Shown: positions 1 to 6,304, numbered from the stretch's first letter. The stretch is 8,776 nt of DNA from Paracoccaceae bacterium (GCA_002400675.1 NVQY01000097.1:1-8776), one strand, 5' to 3'. Made by a program: numbers and translations. The notes: a model not told the origin generated them from the letters alone.

Positions 1-659
1 GCGGGATAGTTGGCCAGACCGGGGCTGGCGATCACGCCGATGGCCACGCTGTTGATGCGAATATCGAACGGTGCCCATTCGACGCTAAGCGAGCGGCTTA
101 GGTGGATCTGTCCGGCCCGCGCGGCGGTGGTGTGGGGTATCCCGGTCGAGGTCTGGCCCAGAACCGTGACCATGTTGATGATGCTGCCGCCGGATTTACG
201 GTCGCGCCATTGACGCGCGGCGGCCTGCATCATGTACCACGATCCGTTCAAGTTGGTATCAACCACCGCATTCCACCCCTTGGGGCTGATATCCAGCGCG
301 TGGGCGGCAAATTGCCCGCCGGCGTTGTTGATCAGCACATCAAGGCGGCCAAAACGGTCCCAGACCGCATCAATCAGGTCGTTCACGGCGTCCGGATCGC
401 GGATGGTCATGGCCTGGGTAAAACAAGGGATGCCAAGGCCGTCCATGGTTTCCTGTAGCCGGGCCAGTTTGTCGGCGTCGCGCCCGCAGGTGGCAATGGT
501 GGCCCCAAGGCGTCCGAACAGAATGGCTGTCGCCATGCCGATGCCGCCCGCCGCCCCCGATATCAGCACAACCTGATCCTTGAACAGATCGTCGCGATAG
601 ACGTTCGGCAGGGCGGCTATTTCTTCGGGGGTAAGGGCGGTATAGACGTCTTTGGTCAT
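1..659 (-). CDS. SDR-family oxidoreductase, trans-2-enoyl-CoA reductase (PECR)-like, 3' end outside window
   Basis: The first 219 residues are visible; the C-terminus lies beyond the left edge. A Rossmann NAD(P)-binding motif GAAGGIG is at residues 35-41 and NNAG at 111-114. After NNAG the chain reads like peroxisomal trans-2-enoyl-CoA reductase and dienoyl-CoA reductase relatives: GIPHTTAARAG around 173-183, then SLSVEWA and IRINSVAIGVI. The classical YxxxK catalytic pair is absent; the aligned positions are T177 and R181. From memory, PECR also lacks the Tyr and has Arg for Lys, so this points to an enoyl-CoA reductase-like subfamily rather than a dead enzyme. The ATG start at 657-659 has a strong Shine-Dalgarno sequence (669-675). 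It follows the thioesterase gene by 56 bases and is probably the last visible gene of the mutase operon. Likely job: NAD(P)H-dependent reduction of an acyl-CoA intermediate in the cytoplasm. The SDR family is certain; the exact reaction is inferred. Confidence 0.85.
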   Translation of the reverse strand, partial: MTKDVYTALTPEEIAALPNVYRDDLFKDQVVLISGAAGGIGMATAILFGRLGATIATCGRDADKLARLQETMDGLGIPCFTQAMTIRDPDAVNDLIDAVWDRFGRLDVLINNAGGQFAAHALDISPKGWNAVVDTNLNGSWYMMQAAARQWRDRKSGGSIINMVTVLGQTSTGIPHTTAARAGQIHLSRSLSVEWAPFDIRINSVAIGVIASPGLANYP

Positions 660-668
660 TTCTTCAGG

Positions 669-675
669 CTCCTTT
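669..675 (-). promoter_or_regulatory. ribosome binding site of the PECR-like SDR gene
   Basis: On the minus strand this reads AAAGGAG, nine bases before the ATG at 659. It fixes the start of the SDR gene and shows the gene is translated on its own initiation signal despite following the thioesterase closely. Confidence 0.75.
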
Positions 676-715
676 GTTGCAATTTGGCGCAACCCCGACG
701 ATTAACAACATGGCG

Positions 716-1162
716 CTAATCCTCAGCAACTTTGTAGTTGGGTTTGCCGGTCCGATATACGGTGCCGGTGAATCCGGCGACGATTTCGCCCGCCTGATTG
801 GTGACCTCAATCCGGTACACGGCAATTTTGCGCGACCGGGACACTTCGCTGGCGGTGGCGGTCAGCACTTCACCCTTCAGGGCCGCCGCCTGATAGGTCA
901 TATGCGCATCAATTCCCGCCGACAGAATGCCGTGGCTGTTCGAGGCCAGACCAAAGGCGCTGTCTGCTAGCGAAAAGATCGCGCCGCCATGCACCGTGCC
1001 GTTGAAATTCAGGTGTTCGGCCCGCACGGTCATCTGCAATTCACAGCTTCCGCTGCCGGTCTTCAGACGCTCGATGCCAAGGTGGTTCATGAACCCGTCA
1101 CGCCGCACAAAATCCGCGCCAAGCGTTTCAGGGGATGGGGGGGCCGTCAGGGTGTCGCTCAA
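716..1162 (-). CDS. PaaI-family hotdog-fold acyl-CoA thioesterase
   Basis: This 148-residue protein has the size and motif order of PaaI/YbgC-type hotdog thioesterases, which hydrolyse acyl-CoA (often aromatic or hydroxylated acyl-CoA) to free acid and CoA as cytoplasmic homotetramers. The signature is N54-G55, H58-G59-G60, and then D67 in LADSAFGLA, the expected catalytic acid of the PaaI subgroup. It starts with TTG whose last two bases overlap the TGA of the MeaB gene. The TTG is supported by AAGGAG eight bases upstream; the next in-frame ATG (residue 25) would cut into the fold. In PaaI systems the enzyme rescues CoA from dead-end thioesters. Here, directly behind the mutase and its chaperone, a similar housekeeping role for the pathway is a reasonable inference. 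The substrate cannot be read from sequence. Confidence 0.9.
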   Translation of the reverse strand: MSDTLTAPPSPETLGADFVRRDGFMNHLGIERLKTGSGSCELQMTVRAEHLNFNGTVHGGAIFSLADSAFGLASNSHGILSAGIDAHMTYQAAALKGEVLTATASEVSRSRKIAVYRIEVTNQAGEIVAGFTGTVYRTGKPNYKVAED

Positions 1163-2121
1163 TCATCTAACTCCTTGTGGATGGTATTCAGCACCTGTTT
1201 GGCAGCATCGGACAGGCCGATCTGCGCCTCTTGCACCGACAGAATTATGGCCTCAACCGCCTGTGATCGGCTTTCTAGCACATATGATTCCGCCGCTTTC
1301 GCCACGGCCTGGGCCAGCAAATGGCGGCTGCGGCCGGCCAGAGCTGACCGGTCATCGCGCCGTTCATTGCGCGCGGCCACGGTCTCGATTGAGTCGGCTA
1401 GGTCGGTGATACCTGTGCGGGCAATTGCATCGGTGCTTAGCACCGGCACCGGATGTTCAGCGGGCGCGCGCAAGGACAGCATCGCCTCAAGCTGACGTTT
1501 GGTCTGCGAGGCAAGCGGTTGATCCGCCTTGTTGACCACCAGAATATCGGCAATCTCAAGGATACCTGCCTTGATCGCCTGAATATCATCGCCCAAACCC
1601 GGTGCGGCAATAACGATGCGTACATCGGCGATCCGGGCCATTTCGACCTCGGACTGCCCCGCGCCTACGGTTTCCAGAATGACCACATCGCGCCCCGCCG
1701 CATCCATCAGATCGGCAACCTGTGCTGCTGCCGCCGACAGCCCGCCCAATGCCCCGCGCGACGCCAGCGAGCGGATGAACACGCCTGCATCCATCGTGTG
1801 TTCCGCCATGCGGATACGGTCGCCCAGAACCGCGCCGCCGGTGATCGGGCTGGACGGGTCAACGGCCACCACGCCGACAGTTTTGTCGCGGGTGCGCAAC
1901 TCGGCGACAACCGCGTTGACCAGCGTCGATTTCCCGGCCCCCGGCGGGCCGGTAAAGCCCACCACCACCGCATGGCCCAGATGCGGACGGATTGCCCGCA
2001 GGACGTTTATGGCGTTTGGCGTGTCGCGCTCAACAACGCTGATGGCGCGCGCAAGGGCCGCGACCTCGCCATTTATCAAACGGGTGGCAAGGTTGGGTTT
2101 TTCCGGGTTGCTGACGTTCAT
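1159..2121 (-). CDS. meaB: MeaB/ArgK-type G3E-family GTPase, B12 mutase chaperone
   Basis: This 320-residue P-loop GTPase is of the MeaB/ArgK/MMAA family. It protects and reloads AdoCbl-dependent acyl-CoA mutases by gating cofactor delivery and removal of damaged cobalamin. Visible motifs are Walker A GPPGAGKST (58-66), DPSSP (88-92), the switch-like ETVGAGQSE (150-158) and the guanine-specificity motif NKAD (197-200). An N-terminal helical extension and a C-terminal dimerisation-like arm (about 260-320) match the family's usual size of about 320-340. The ATG at 2119-2121 lies only five bases after the mutase stop codon with no strong Shine-Dalgarno, so translation is probably coupled to the mutase large subunit. 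Its direct linkage to the mutase genes strongly supports a dedicated partnership rather than a role for another mutase elsewhere. The old name ArgK (arginine/ornithine transport kinase) is a historical misannotation. Confidence 0.95.
   Translation of the reverse strand: MNVSNPEKPNLATRLINGEVAALARAISVVERDTPNAINVLRAIRPHLGHAVVVGFTGPPGAGKSTLVNAVVAELRTRDKTVGVVAVDPSSPITGGAVLGDRIRMAEHTMDAGVFIRSLASRGALGGLSAAAAQVADLMDAAGRDVVILETVGAGQSEVEMARIADVRIVIAAPGLGDDIQAIKAGILEIADILVVNKADQPLASQTKRQLEAMLSLRAPAEHPVPVLSTDAIARTGITDLADSIETVAARNERRDDRSALAGRSRHLLAQAVAKAAESYVLESRSQAVEAIILSVQEAQIGLSDAAKQVLNTIHKELDD
1171..1176 (-). promoter_or_regulatory. ribosome binding site supporting the TTG start of the thioesterase
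   Basis: The minus strand reads AAGGAG inside the last codons of the MeaB gene, eight bases before TTG at 1162-1160. This spacing is ideal and argues for the non-ATG start. It sits within the upstream coding region, as expected for a translationally coupled gene. Confidence 0.7.
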
Positions 2122-2126
2122 CGGGG

Positions 2127-3809
2127 TCAGGCCACCACCAACGGCTGCCCAAAGCCCAGTTCGTCGCGCAACACCGCGATAATCTCGCTTTGGGTGGCTT
2201 TGGCGCGGGTGGCATCGACCAGCGCGCCGTAGGTATTGCCATCCTCCGAACGGGCAACGGCGCGCAGGGTGTTGAGCGCTGCCGTCACGCCATCCTGATC
2301 GCGTTCGGATTTGTATTTGGCCAAGTGGTCGATCTGGCCTTGCATCCAGTCCGGATCGGGACGTTCAACCGATGGGCGCGCGGTGTCGTCGTCATCATCC
2401 TGATAGGCATTGACGCCAACAACAACCTGTTCGCCGGTATCCACCGCCTCTTGGAACGCCATCGCACTTTCGCCGATCAACCCCTGCACAAAGCCGCTTT
2501 GAACCGCCTTGAACATGCCGCCCTGTTCGTCGATTTGGGCGATCACCCGCAGGATTTCCGTCTCCATCTGATCGGTCAGGGTTTCGACGTAATATGACCC
2601 GCCCAAAGGGTCGATCACATCGCACAGGCCCGCCTCGTGCTTGAGGATATTCTGGGTGGCAATCGCAATCTTGGCCGGGCCTTCGGTGGGGGTGGTGAAC
2701 ACCTCGTCATAGCCATCGGTATGCATGGATTGCAGCCCGCCGAGAATTCCGGCCATGGCCTGAACGGCAACGCGTGCCACGTTGTTCAGGGGCTGCTGGC
2801 GAGTCAAATCAACACCCGAGGTCTGGGCATGAAACTTGAACCGGAGCGCGCGTGGGTTTGTTACGCCAAAACGTTCCTGCAACAGGCGTGCCCAGATGCG
2901 CCGTCCGGCGCGAAACTTCGCCACTTCCTCAAAAAAGCTGATCGAGATGTCAAAGAAGAACGTGAACCGTTCAAGGAATTTTTCGGGGTCCATGCCGCGT
3001 TCGATGCAATCCTCGGCATACTGGAACGCCGACGAAAGGGTCAGGCCCATCGCCTGCGCCGGGGTCGCACCGGCCTGTTGCATGTGTTGACCAACTACCG
3101 AAAGCGCGTTCCAGTTGGGCACATGTTCGGCCAGATAGGTGATGGTATCCATCTGCACCCGCCGCGCGCCGGTCAGCGACAGGCGATAAAACATGTGGTT
3201 GGCGACAAAATGCGAGATGTAATCGCTTTGATTCGAAGTGCCGGTGATCTTGTCCCAGCCGATATTGCGCTGTTCGGCCACCACCAGCATCTGCGCCAGC
3301 ATAGTGAACGGATTGGGGTCATTCAGCCCGACCGAAACTTCGTCGATGGGGATGTCCTTCAGGCAGATATCCATGTCTTCGACGGTGTTGATGATGGTGC
3401 CGCAAGTGCCCATCAGTTCCGGCTCCACCTCGTCACAATCCAGGCCCCGGTAAACCGAATTGCAGGGGATCATGCTAAGCGCCGAAGCGCCCGATTTCAG
3501 AATTTTCCTGATCCGCGCGTTAAAATCTTCGGGCCGGCCCAGACCGATCAACTGACGCTGAGTCCAAGTGCGCCCGCGGTGCATCGACGGGTAAATGCCC
3601 CGTGTCATCGGCCCGGAACCGGGAAATCCCAGCTTTTCATCATATGCAGGGTCGCTGCCCTCGGCGGGCCAGTAAAGGGGGTCAATTTCAATGCCCGACC
3701 GGTTGCGGATCGTTTTGGTGTCGCTGACCTGCGCGTCAAAGCCGCGTTTCCAGTCGCTGGCGGCAGTCGTGCGATCATCTATCGGCGCGTTTGTATCAAT
3801 CTTGTTCAT
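2127..3809 (-). CDS. large (catalytic) subunit of a split AdoCbl-dependent acyl-CoA mutase of unknown substrate
   Basis: This 560-residue protein is the TIM-barrel subunit of the methylmalonyl-CoA mutase family without its B12 domain, the size of the isobutyryl- and 2-hydroxyisobutyryl-CoA mutase large subunits. Family landmarks: [19 protein letters not shown] (68-86), [10 protein letters not shown] with the conserved His at 242, [17 protein letters not shown] (292-308), [28 protein letters not shown] (399-409) and VVGVNAY (463-469). By hand alignment to P. shermanii methylmalonyl-CoA mutase, Tyr75 and Arg82 are kept (Y73, R80). Tyr89 is Leu (L87), Arg207 is Asn or His (N204/H205), and Ala-Phe-Asp at 116-118 is Ile-Pro-Cys (114-116). 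The carboxylate-binding pair of methylmalonyl-CoA mutase is thus missing, so methylmalonyl-CoA is unlikely as substrate. The ATG is preceded by AGGAAGG (3817-3823) at seven bases. A run of five Asp (471-475) lies near the C-terminus. The family is certain, the substrate unknown. Confidence 0.93.
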   Translation of the reverse strand: MNKIDTNAPIDDRTTAASDWKRGFDAQVSDTKTIRNRSGIEIDPLYWPAEGSDPAYDEKLGFPGSGPMTRGIYPSMHRGRTWTQRQLIGLGRPEDFNARIRKILKSGASALSMIPCNSVYRGLDCDEVEPELMGTCGTIINTVEDMDICLKDIPIDEVSVGLNDPNPFTMLAQMLVVAEQRNIGWDKITGTSNQSDYISHFVANHMFYRLSLTGARRVQMDTITYLAEHVPNWNALSVVGQHMQQAGATPAQAMGLTLSSAFQYAEDCIERGMDPEKFLERFTFFFDISISFFEEVAKFRAGRRIWARLLQERFGVTNPRALRFKFHAQTSGVDLTRQQPLNNVARVAVQAMAGILGGLQSMHTDGYDEVFTTPTEGPAKIAIATQNILKHEAGLCDVIDPLGGSYYVETLTDQMETEILRVIAQIDEQGGMFKAVQSGFVQGLIGESAMAFQEAVDTGEQVVVGVNAYQDDDDDTARPSVERPDPDWMQGQIDHLAKYKSERDQDGVTAALNTLRAVARSEDGNTYGALVDATRAKATQSEIIAVLRDELGFGQPLVVA

Positions 3810-3816
3810 GTCAGGG

Positions 3817-3823
3817 CCTTCCT
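3817..3823 (-). promoter_or_regulatory. ribosome binding site of the mutase large subunit
   Basis: The minus strand reads AGGAAGG, seven bases before the ATG at 3809, within the 15-base gap after the small-subunit gene. It selects this ATG over internal ones. Confidence 0.7.
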
Positions 3824-3824
3824 A

Positions 3825-4253
3825 TCAATCTTCGGGACGTTCGGCGGCGGCTTCGCGGGCCAAACGTTCAACTTCGACGACAATTTCCTCGCGCCCGGAA
3901 CCGGGGTGAAAGACCTTTGAGACACCGGCCTCAAGCAGGTCGGTTTCTTCTTCGTCGGGCACAATGCCGCCAACGATCACCCGGATATGGCCAAGGTTGG
4001 CGGCCTTCAGCGCCACCATAAGTTTGGGCACCAGCAAGTGATCCGTGGCCAGCGAACTGATGCCGATCACGTCAACATCTTCCTCCATTGCCAATGTCAC
4101 CACCGTTTCGATCTTTTGCCAGGGGTTGGTATAAATCACCTCCATCCCGGCATCGCGCAGAAAGGCGGCGATGATCCGGCTGCCGCGATCATGGCCGTCC
4201 AGACCAATCTTTGTGACCAGCACGCGGGCCGGAATGGTTGCTGTCTGGTTCAT
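3825..4253 (-). CDS. small, B12-binding subunit of the acyl-CoA mutase
   Basis: This 142-residue cobalamin-binding domain corresponds to the C-terminal part of fused methylmalonyl-CoA mutase and to IcmB/HcmB. The 'base-off/His-on' motif DxHxxG is D19-G-H21-D-R-G24, so H21 should be the lower axial cobalt ligand, with K15 and D19 completing the family triad. The SSL segment (66-68) and the GG turn (95-96, VIVGGIVPDEE) line the nucleotide tail as in the family. The ATG overlaps the TGA of the upstream TetR gene in an ATGA junction and has AAAGGA six bases upstream. The large subunit follows after 15 bases, so the two subunits would be made together and form a heterotetramer. The order small-then-large is worth noting, since each half depends on the other. 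Confidence 0.95.
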   Translation of the reverse strand: MNQTATIPARVLVTKIGLDGHDRGSRIIAAFLRDAGMEVIYTNPWQKIETVVTLAMEEDVDVIGISSLATDHLLVPKLMVALKAANLGHIRVIVGGIVPDEEETDLLEAGVSKVFHPGSGREEIVVEVERLAREAAAERPED

Positions 4254-4864
4254 GTCTGTTCCTTTATGTCCGAATTACCAATGTCCTGTGCAAAGCGCAG
4301 GTTGGTGATGAATTGCCGCGCCAAGCTGGCGGGGGTTTCCTGCCCCTCGCGATACCAAAGCGGTGCGTGGTTCATCGCCCCGATCAGCATCAGCCGAAAC
4401 AGGCTGTGGTCTGTGCCGGGTGGCAGCGCCAGGGCCTCGACCAGGGTGATAAAACGCGCCTCGTATGCGTTGCGCAGGATGACCAGTTCCTGTTCTGCGC
4501 CGGGCGCGTCATGCGGCACGACGCGCACCACCACATGGGCGAAATCGCTGCCCTGCAGCAGCGTGGCAAGATGCGCCTCGCAGGCGATCTGCAACCGCGC
4601 CCAGGCATCATCCGGGCACGCCGACAATGCGTTGTCGACCGCGTCGCTGATCCGCTGCACCCCTTCTTCGAACACCGCCACCAGCAGTGCCTCTTTCGAA
4701 GGGAAATGATAATAAAGCGAGCCGGGCAGCATGCCCGCCGCCTTGGCAATGTCGCGGATTGACGTGCCGTTGAATCCCTTGCGCACAAAGAATCCCGCCG
4801 CCGTTTCAAGCACAAGTTCCCGACGGTTGTTGATCTGGATACGGGTGGGTGACGAATTGGCCAT
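4250..4864 (-). CDS. TetR/AcrR-family regulator heading the mutase operon
   Basis: This 204-residue repressor starts at the ATG 4862-4864. The N-terminal TetR helix-turn-helix is at about 15-60 (TSIRDIAKAAGMLPGSLYYHF at 34-54). The C-terminal ligand-binding domain ends with IGAMNHAPLWY (161-171), resembling KstR2-like regulators with a GAMNWxxxWY segment, several of which sense acyl-CoA esters. Its stop overlaps the start of the mutase small-subunit gene (ATGA), so regulator and enzyme are co-translated; self-limiting control of the operon is the likely design. A near-perfect inverted repeat, CAAAC-N4-GTTTG, lies 17 bases upstream of the start. A longer reading from GTG at 4915 would add 17 residues before the usual TetR N-terminus and run through that repeat, so I prefer the ATG, though its Shine-Dalgarno (AGGA, 4-base spacing) is close. 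The ligand is probably a pathway CoA ester (inference). Confidence 0.88.
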   Translation of the reverse strand: MANSSPTRIQINNRRELVLETAAGFFVRKGFNGTSIRDIAKAAGMLPGSLYYHFPSKEALLVAVFEEGVQRISDAVDNALSACPDDAWARLQIACEAHLATLLQGSDFAHVVVRVVPHDAPGAEQELVILRNAYEARFITLVEALALPPGTDHSLFRLMLIGAMNHAPLWYREGQETPASLARQFITNLRFAQDIGNSDIKEQT

Positions 4865-4881
4865 GACATCCTGTAGAAAAG

Positions 4882-4895
4882 CAAACGATTGTTTG
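4882..4895. promoter_or_regulatory. candidate TetR operator CAAAC-GATT-GTTTG
   Basis: A perfect inverted repeat with 5-base arms and a 4-base spacer sits 17 bases before the second TetR gene. The form matches the published PsrA-type consensus (G/C)AAAC-N2-4-GTTT(G/C) of acyl-CoA-responsive TetR proteins. Its position in the leader of the mutase operon fits repression by either neighbouring regulator. Confidence 0.55.
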
Positions 4896-4898
4896 GTT

Positions 4899-4920
4899 AT
4901 TGAGCGATGCCACACTCAAT
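4899..4920. repeat. inverted repeat ATTGAG-N10-CTCAAT in the regulator intergenic region
   Basis: Six-base perfect arms separated by ten bases lie just upstream of the CAAAC/GTTTG site, in the 72-base gap between the two regulator genes. The arm spacing gives about 16 bases centre to centre, compatible with a dimeric DNA-binding protein, or the repeat could form a small hairpin in the transcript. No T-run follows on either strand, so it is not a classical terminator. Confidence 0.35.
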
Positions 4921-4936
4921 GTGAAGCATTCTCAAC

Positions 4937-6241
4937 TCAGCGTTTGACCAGCAGGCCGTCCAGCAGCAACTTTTGAAGCATGCCGGTAAGTTCGGCCAGA
5001 TCGTAATGGTCCGGGTTTGTGCTTTTGGCCGGGTCAAACCATTCCACCGTCCAGTTGAGCGCGCCCAGCATGACCTGACGCAGCGGAACCACCTTGATAT
5101 CGGAACGAATATCACCACCGTTTTGCGCCGCTTTCAGAATGCCATCCCAAAGCCGGGCATATTCATGCCTGACCGGCCAATGACGGGCACGTACCTCTTT
5201 CGGCAACTGGCCATAAATGCGGATATTGGCCGAAGTGAATTCGCTGGCCTGGAACAGGTAATTCAGATGGGCTTCCATTGCCGTCGCGATCCGGCCACGG
5301 TGATCCTTGGATGCAGCTGTGTCGGCGACAGCATCCCGGACTCCGTTCAACAGATCGCGCAGGCCAAGGTCCAGCACTTCGTCCAGAATGTCTTCTTTCG
5401 ATCGGAAGTGGTAATAGATGCTGCCCGCTTCGCTGCCTGCCTCTTGCGCGATGGCACGCATGGTGGCGGCTTTGTACCCACGGTCACGGATCGTCCGCGC
5501 GGCCGCCGACAGGACCTGCGCCCGTGATCTTGCCGCCTTGCCTTTGGCCGCATCGCCAGAGTCTTGTTCGGCCAATTTTCCTGTCGATGGCAGGGGATGG
5601 CCGCGAACGGACTCTTCGCTCATCCCTTCCAACAACAGCTTTGCTACCCGCTGTGACAACTCCTCAACCGGATAGCGCGCCGCATCGTACCATTCGACCG
5701 TCCAATTGAGCGCGCCGATGATGAATTGCCGCAAGGGTGCGACCCGCATATCGGTGCGCAGCAACCCGCGTTCCTGATACCATGACAACATGTCATCCCA
5801 CAGTGCGGCATACGCCTTGCGCAGGGGCCGGTGACGGCTTCGCATCTCCTCTGGCAGAACCGGATAAGTGCGAATATTGGCCGAGGTGAAATCGCTGTGG
5901 GTCAGAAGAAATCCGAGGTGCAGATCAACCATGTCCGAAAACACTGTGCGCACCCCGTCCTGCCGGGCCTTTGCACTCTTCCAGTAGCTCTCGACTTTTG
6001 TGAACAAGTCACGCAGGCCGATCTCTAGCACCGCATCAAGAATTTCTTCCTTGGCGGCAAAATGGTAATAGATGCTGCCCGCCTCCATTCCGGCGGCCTG
6101 AGAAATCCGCCGCATTGTCGCGGCGCTGTGGCCTTCGTCACGGAACAGGCGCGCAGCAGCCGAGAGAATCTGCGCGCGAGTCCGGTCAGATTTTTTCGGC
6201 GATTTCATCGCGGGGGCGGGTGTTATGGACATTTCCGGCAT
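4937..6241 (-). CDS. fused tandem TetR regulator: two complete TetR repressors in one chain
   Basis: About 434 residues from the preferred ATG (6239-6241), roughly twice a normal TetR protein. Both halves are complete. Half 1 has its helix-turn-helix at about 22-62 (SAATMRRISQAAGMEAGSIYYHF) and a ligand domain ending in IIGALNWTVEWYD. A linker of about 30 residues, rich in Ser, Gly and Lys, follows. Half 2 has its helix-turn-helix at about 240-280 (KAATMRAIAQEAGSEAGSIYYHF) and ends in MLGALNWTVEWFD. By hand count about 42 of 59 residues match over the DNA-binding parts, and both share SxFTSANIRxY and PLRQ, so this is an internal gene duplication. TetR proteins work as dimers, so this chain could act as a covalent pseudo-dimer. 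Start choice: ATG 6241 has a weak AAGAAG eight bases upstream; ATG 6268 is possible; TTG 6325 would lie upstream of the candidate promoter. The gene is divergent from the BadH-like gene. Confidence 0.85.
   Translation of the reverse strand: MPEMSITPAPAMKSPKKSDRTRAQILSAAARLFRDEGHSAATMRRISQAAGMEAGSIYYHFAAKEEILDAVLEIGLRDLFTKVESYWKSAKARQDGVRTVFSDMVDLHLGFLLTHSDFTSANIRTYPVLPEEMRSRHRPLRKAYAALWDDMLSWYQERGLLRTDMRVAPLRQFIIGALNWTVEWYDAARYPVEELSQRVAKLLLEGMSEESVRGHPLPSTGKLAEQDSGDAAKGKAARSRAQVLSAAARTIRDRGYKAATMRAIAQEAGSEAGSIYYHFRSKEDILDEVLDLGLRDLLNGVRDAVADTAASKDHRGRIATAMEAHLNYLFQASEFTSANIRIYGQLPKEVRARHWPVRHEYARLWDGILKAAQNGGDIRSDIKVVPLRQVMLGALNWTVEWFDPAKSTNPDHYDLAELTGMLQKLLLDGLLVKR
4940..5530 (-). repeat. 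second copy of the internal TetR duplication
   Basis: Codes for TetR half 2, the partner of 5621-6184. It contains the exact 20-base match at 5409-5428. The second copy has an insertion of a few residues before its last helix (AKSTNPDHYDLAEL versus AARYPVEEL), so the copies have begun to diverge in the ligand domain. Confidence 0.8.
5621..6184 (-). repeat. first copy of the internal TetR duplication
   Basis: Codes for TetR half 1. It pairs with 4940-5530. Both protein and DNA are alike: the 20-base string at 6063-6082 (tggtaatagatgctgcccgc on the plus strand) recurs exactly at 5409-5428, 654 bases (218 codons) away. The segments coding ALNWTVEW and SANIR also match closely in DNA, indicating a fairly recent duplication. 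Confidence 0.8.
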
Positions 6242-6279
6242 AGCACCGTCTTCTTTACCTCTGGACATCGGATACGCAA

Positions 6280-6287
6280 TAGCGCTA
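6280..6287. repeat. 8-base palindrome TAGCGCTA in the divergent intergenic region
   Basis: A perfect 8-base palindrome between the putative transcription start and the start codon of the fused TetR gene. Short palindromes arise by chance, so only its position is suggestive of a protein-binding half of a larger site. Confidence 0.25.
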
Positions 6288-6290
6288 AAT

Positions 6291-6304
6291 CTAACAGATG
6301 TTCG
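6291..6304. promoter_or_regulatory. candidate second TetR operator CTAAC-AGAT-GTTCG
   Basis: A degenerate inverted repeat of the same layout as 4882-4895: an AAC-N4-GTT core framed by C and G, nine of fourteen positions identical. It abuts the candidate -10 box of the fused TetR gene and would cover its transcription start, a typical place for repression. The shared form suggests one regulator acts on both promoters. Confidence 0.4.

Noticed and set aside
676..693. GTTGC-N8-GCAAC inverted repeat between the thioesterase and SDR genes as a terminator
   Set aside because: The stem is only five base pairs with an eight-base loop and no T-run follows on the minus strand. The next gene's ribosome site follows at once, so read-through into the SDR gene is more likely.
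1453..2232. Plus-strand open frame of 259 codons opposite the MeaB gene
   Set aside because: It covers the complement of clear GTPase motifs (Walker A, NKAD), has no supporting ribosome site or domain, and runs across the gene junction.
2127..3809. Assignment as 2-hydroxyisobutyryl-CoA mutase (hcmA)
   Set aside because: The split architecture and MeaB neighbour fit, but the hallmark Ile is Leu, and the Asp that contacts the hydroxyl group is replaced by Ile in the segment I-P-C. The segment is too different to name it so.
2637..3920. Long plus-strand open frame of 427 codons opposite the mutase large subunit
   Set aside because: It is antisense to a gene with unmistakable family motifs. Its product shows no recognisable domain, and its length follows from high GC content and codon bias on the other strand.
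4865..4915. GTG start at 4915 for the second TetR gene
   Set aside because: It would add 17 residues ahead of the normal TetR N-terminus and place the CAAAC/GTTTG palindrome inside the coding region. The ATG at 4864 fits family length better.
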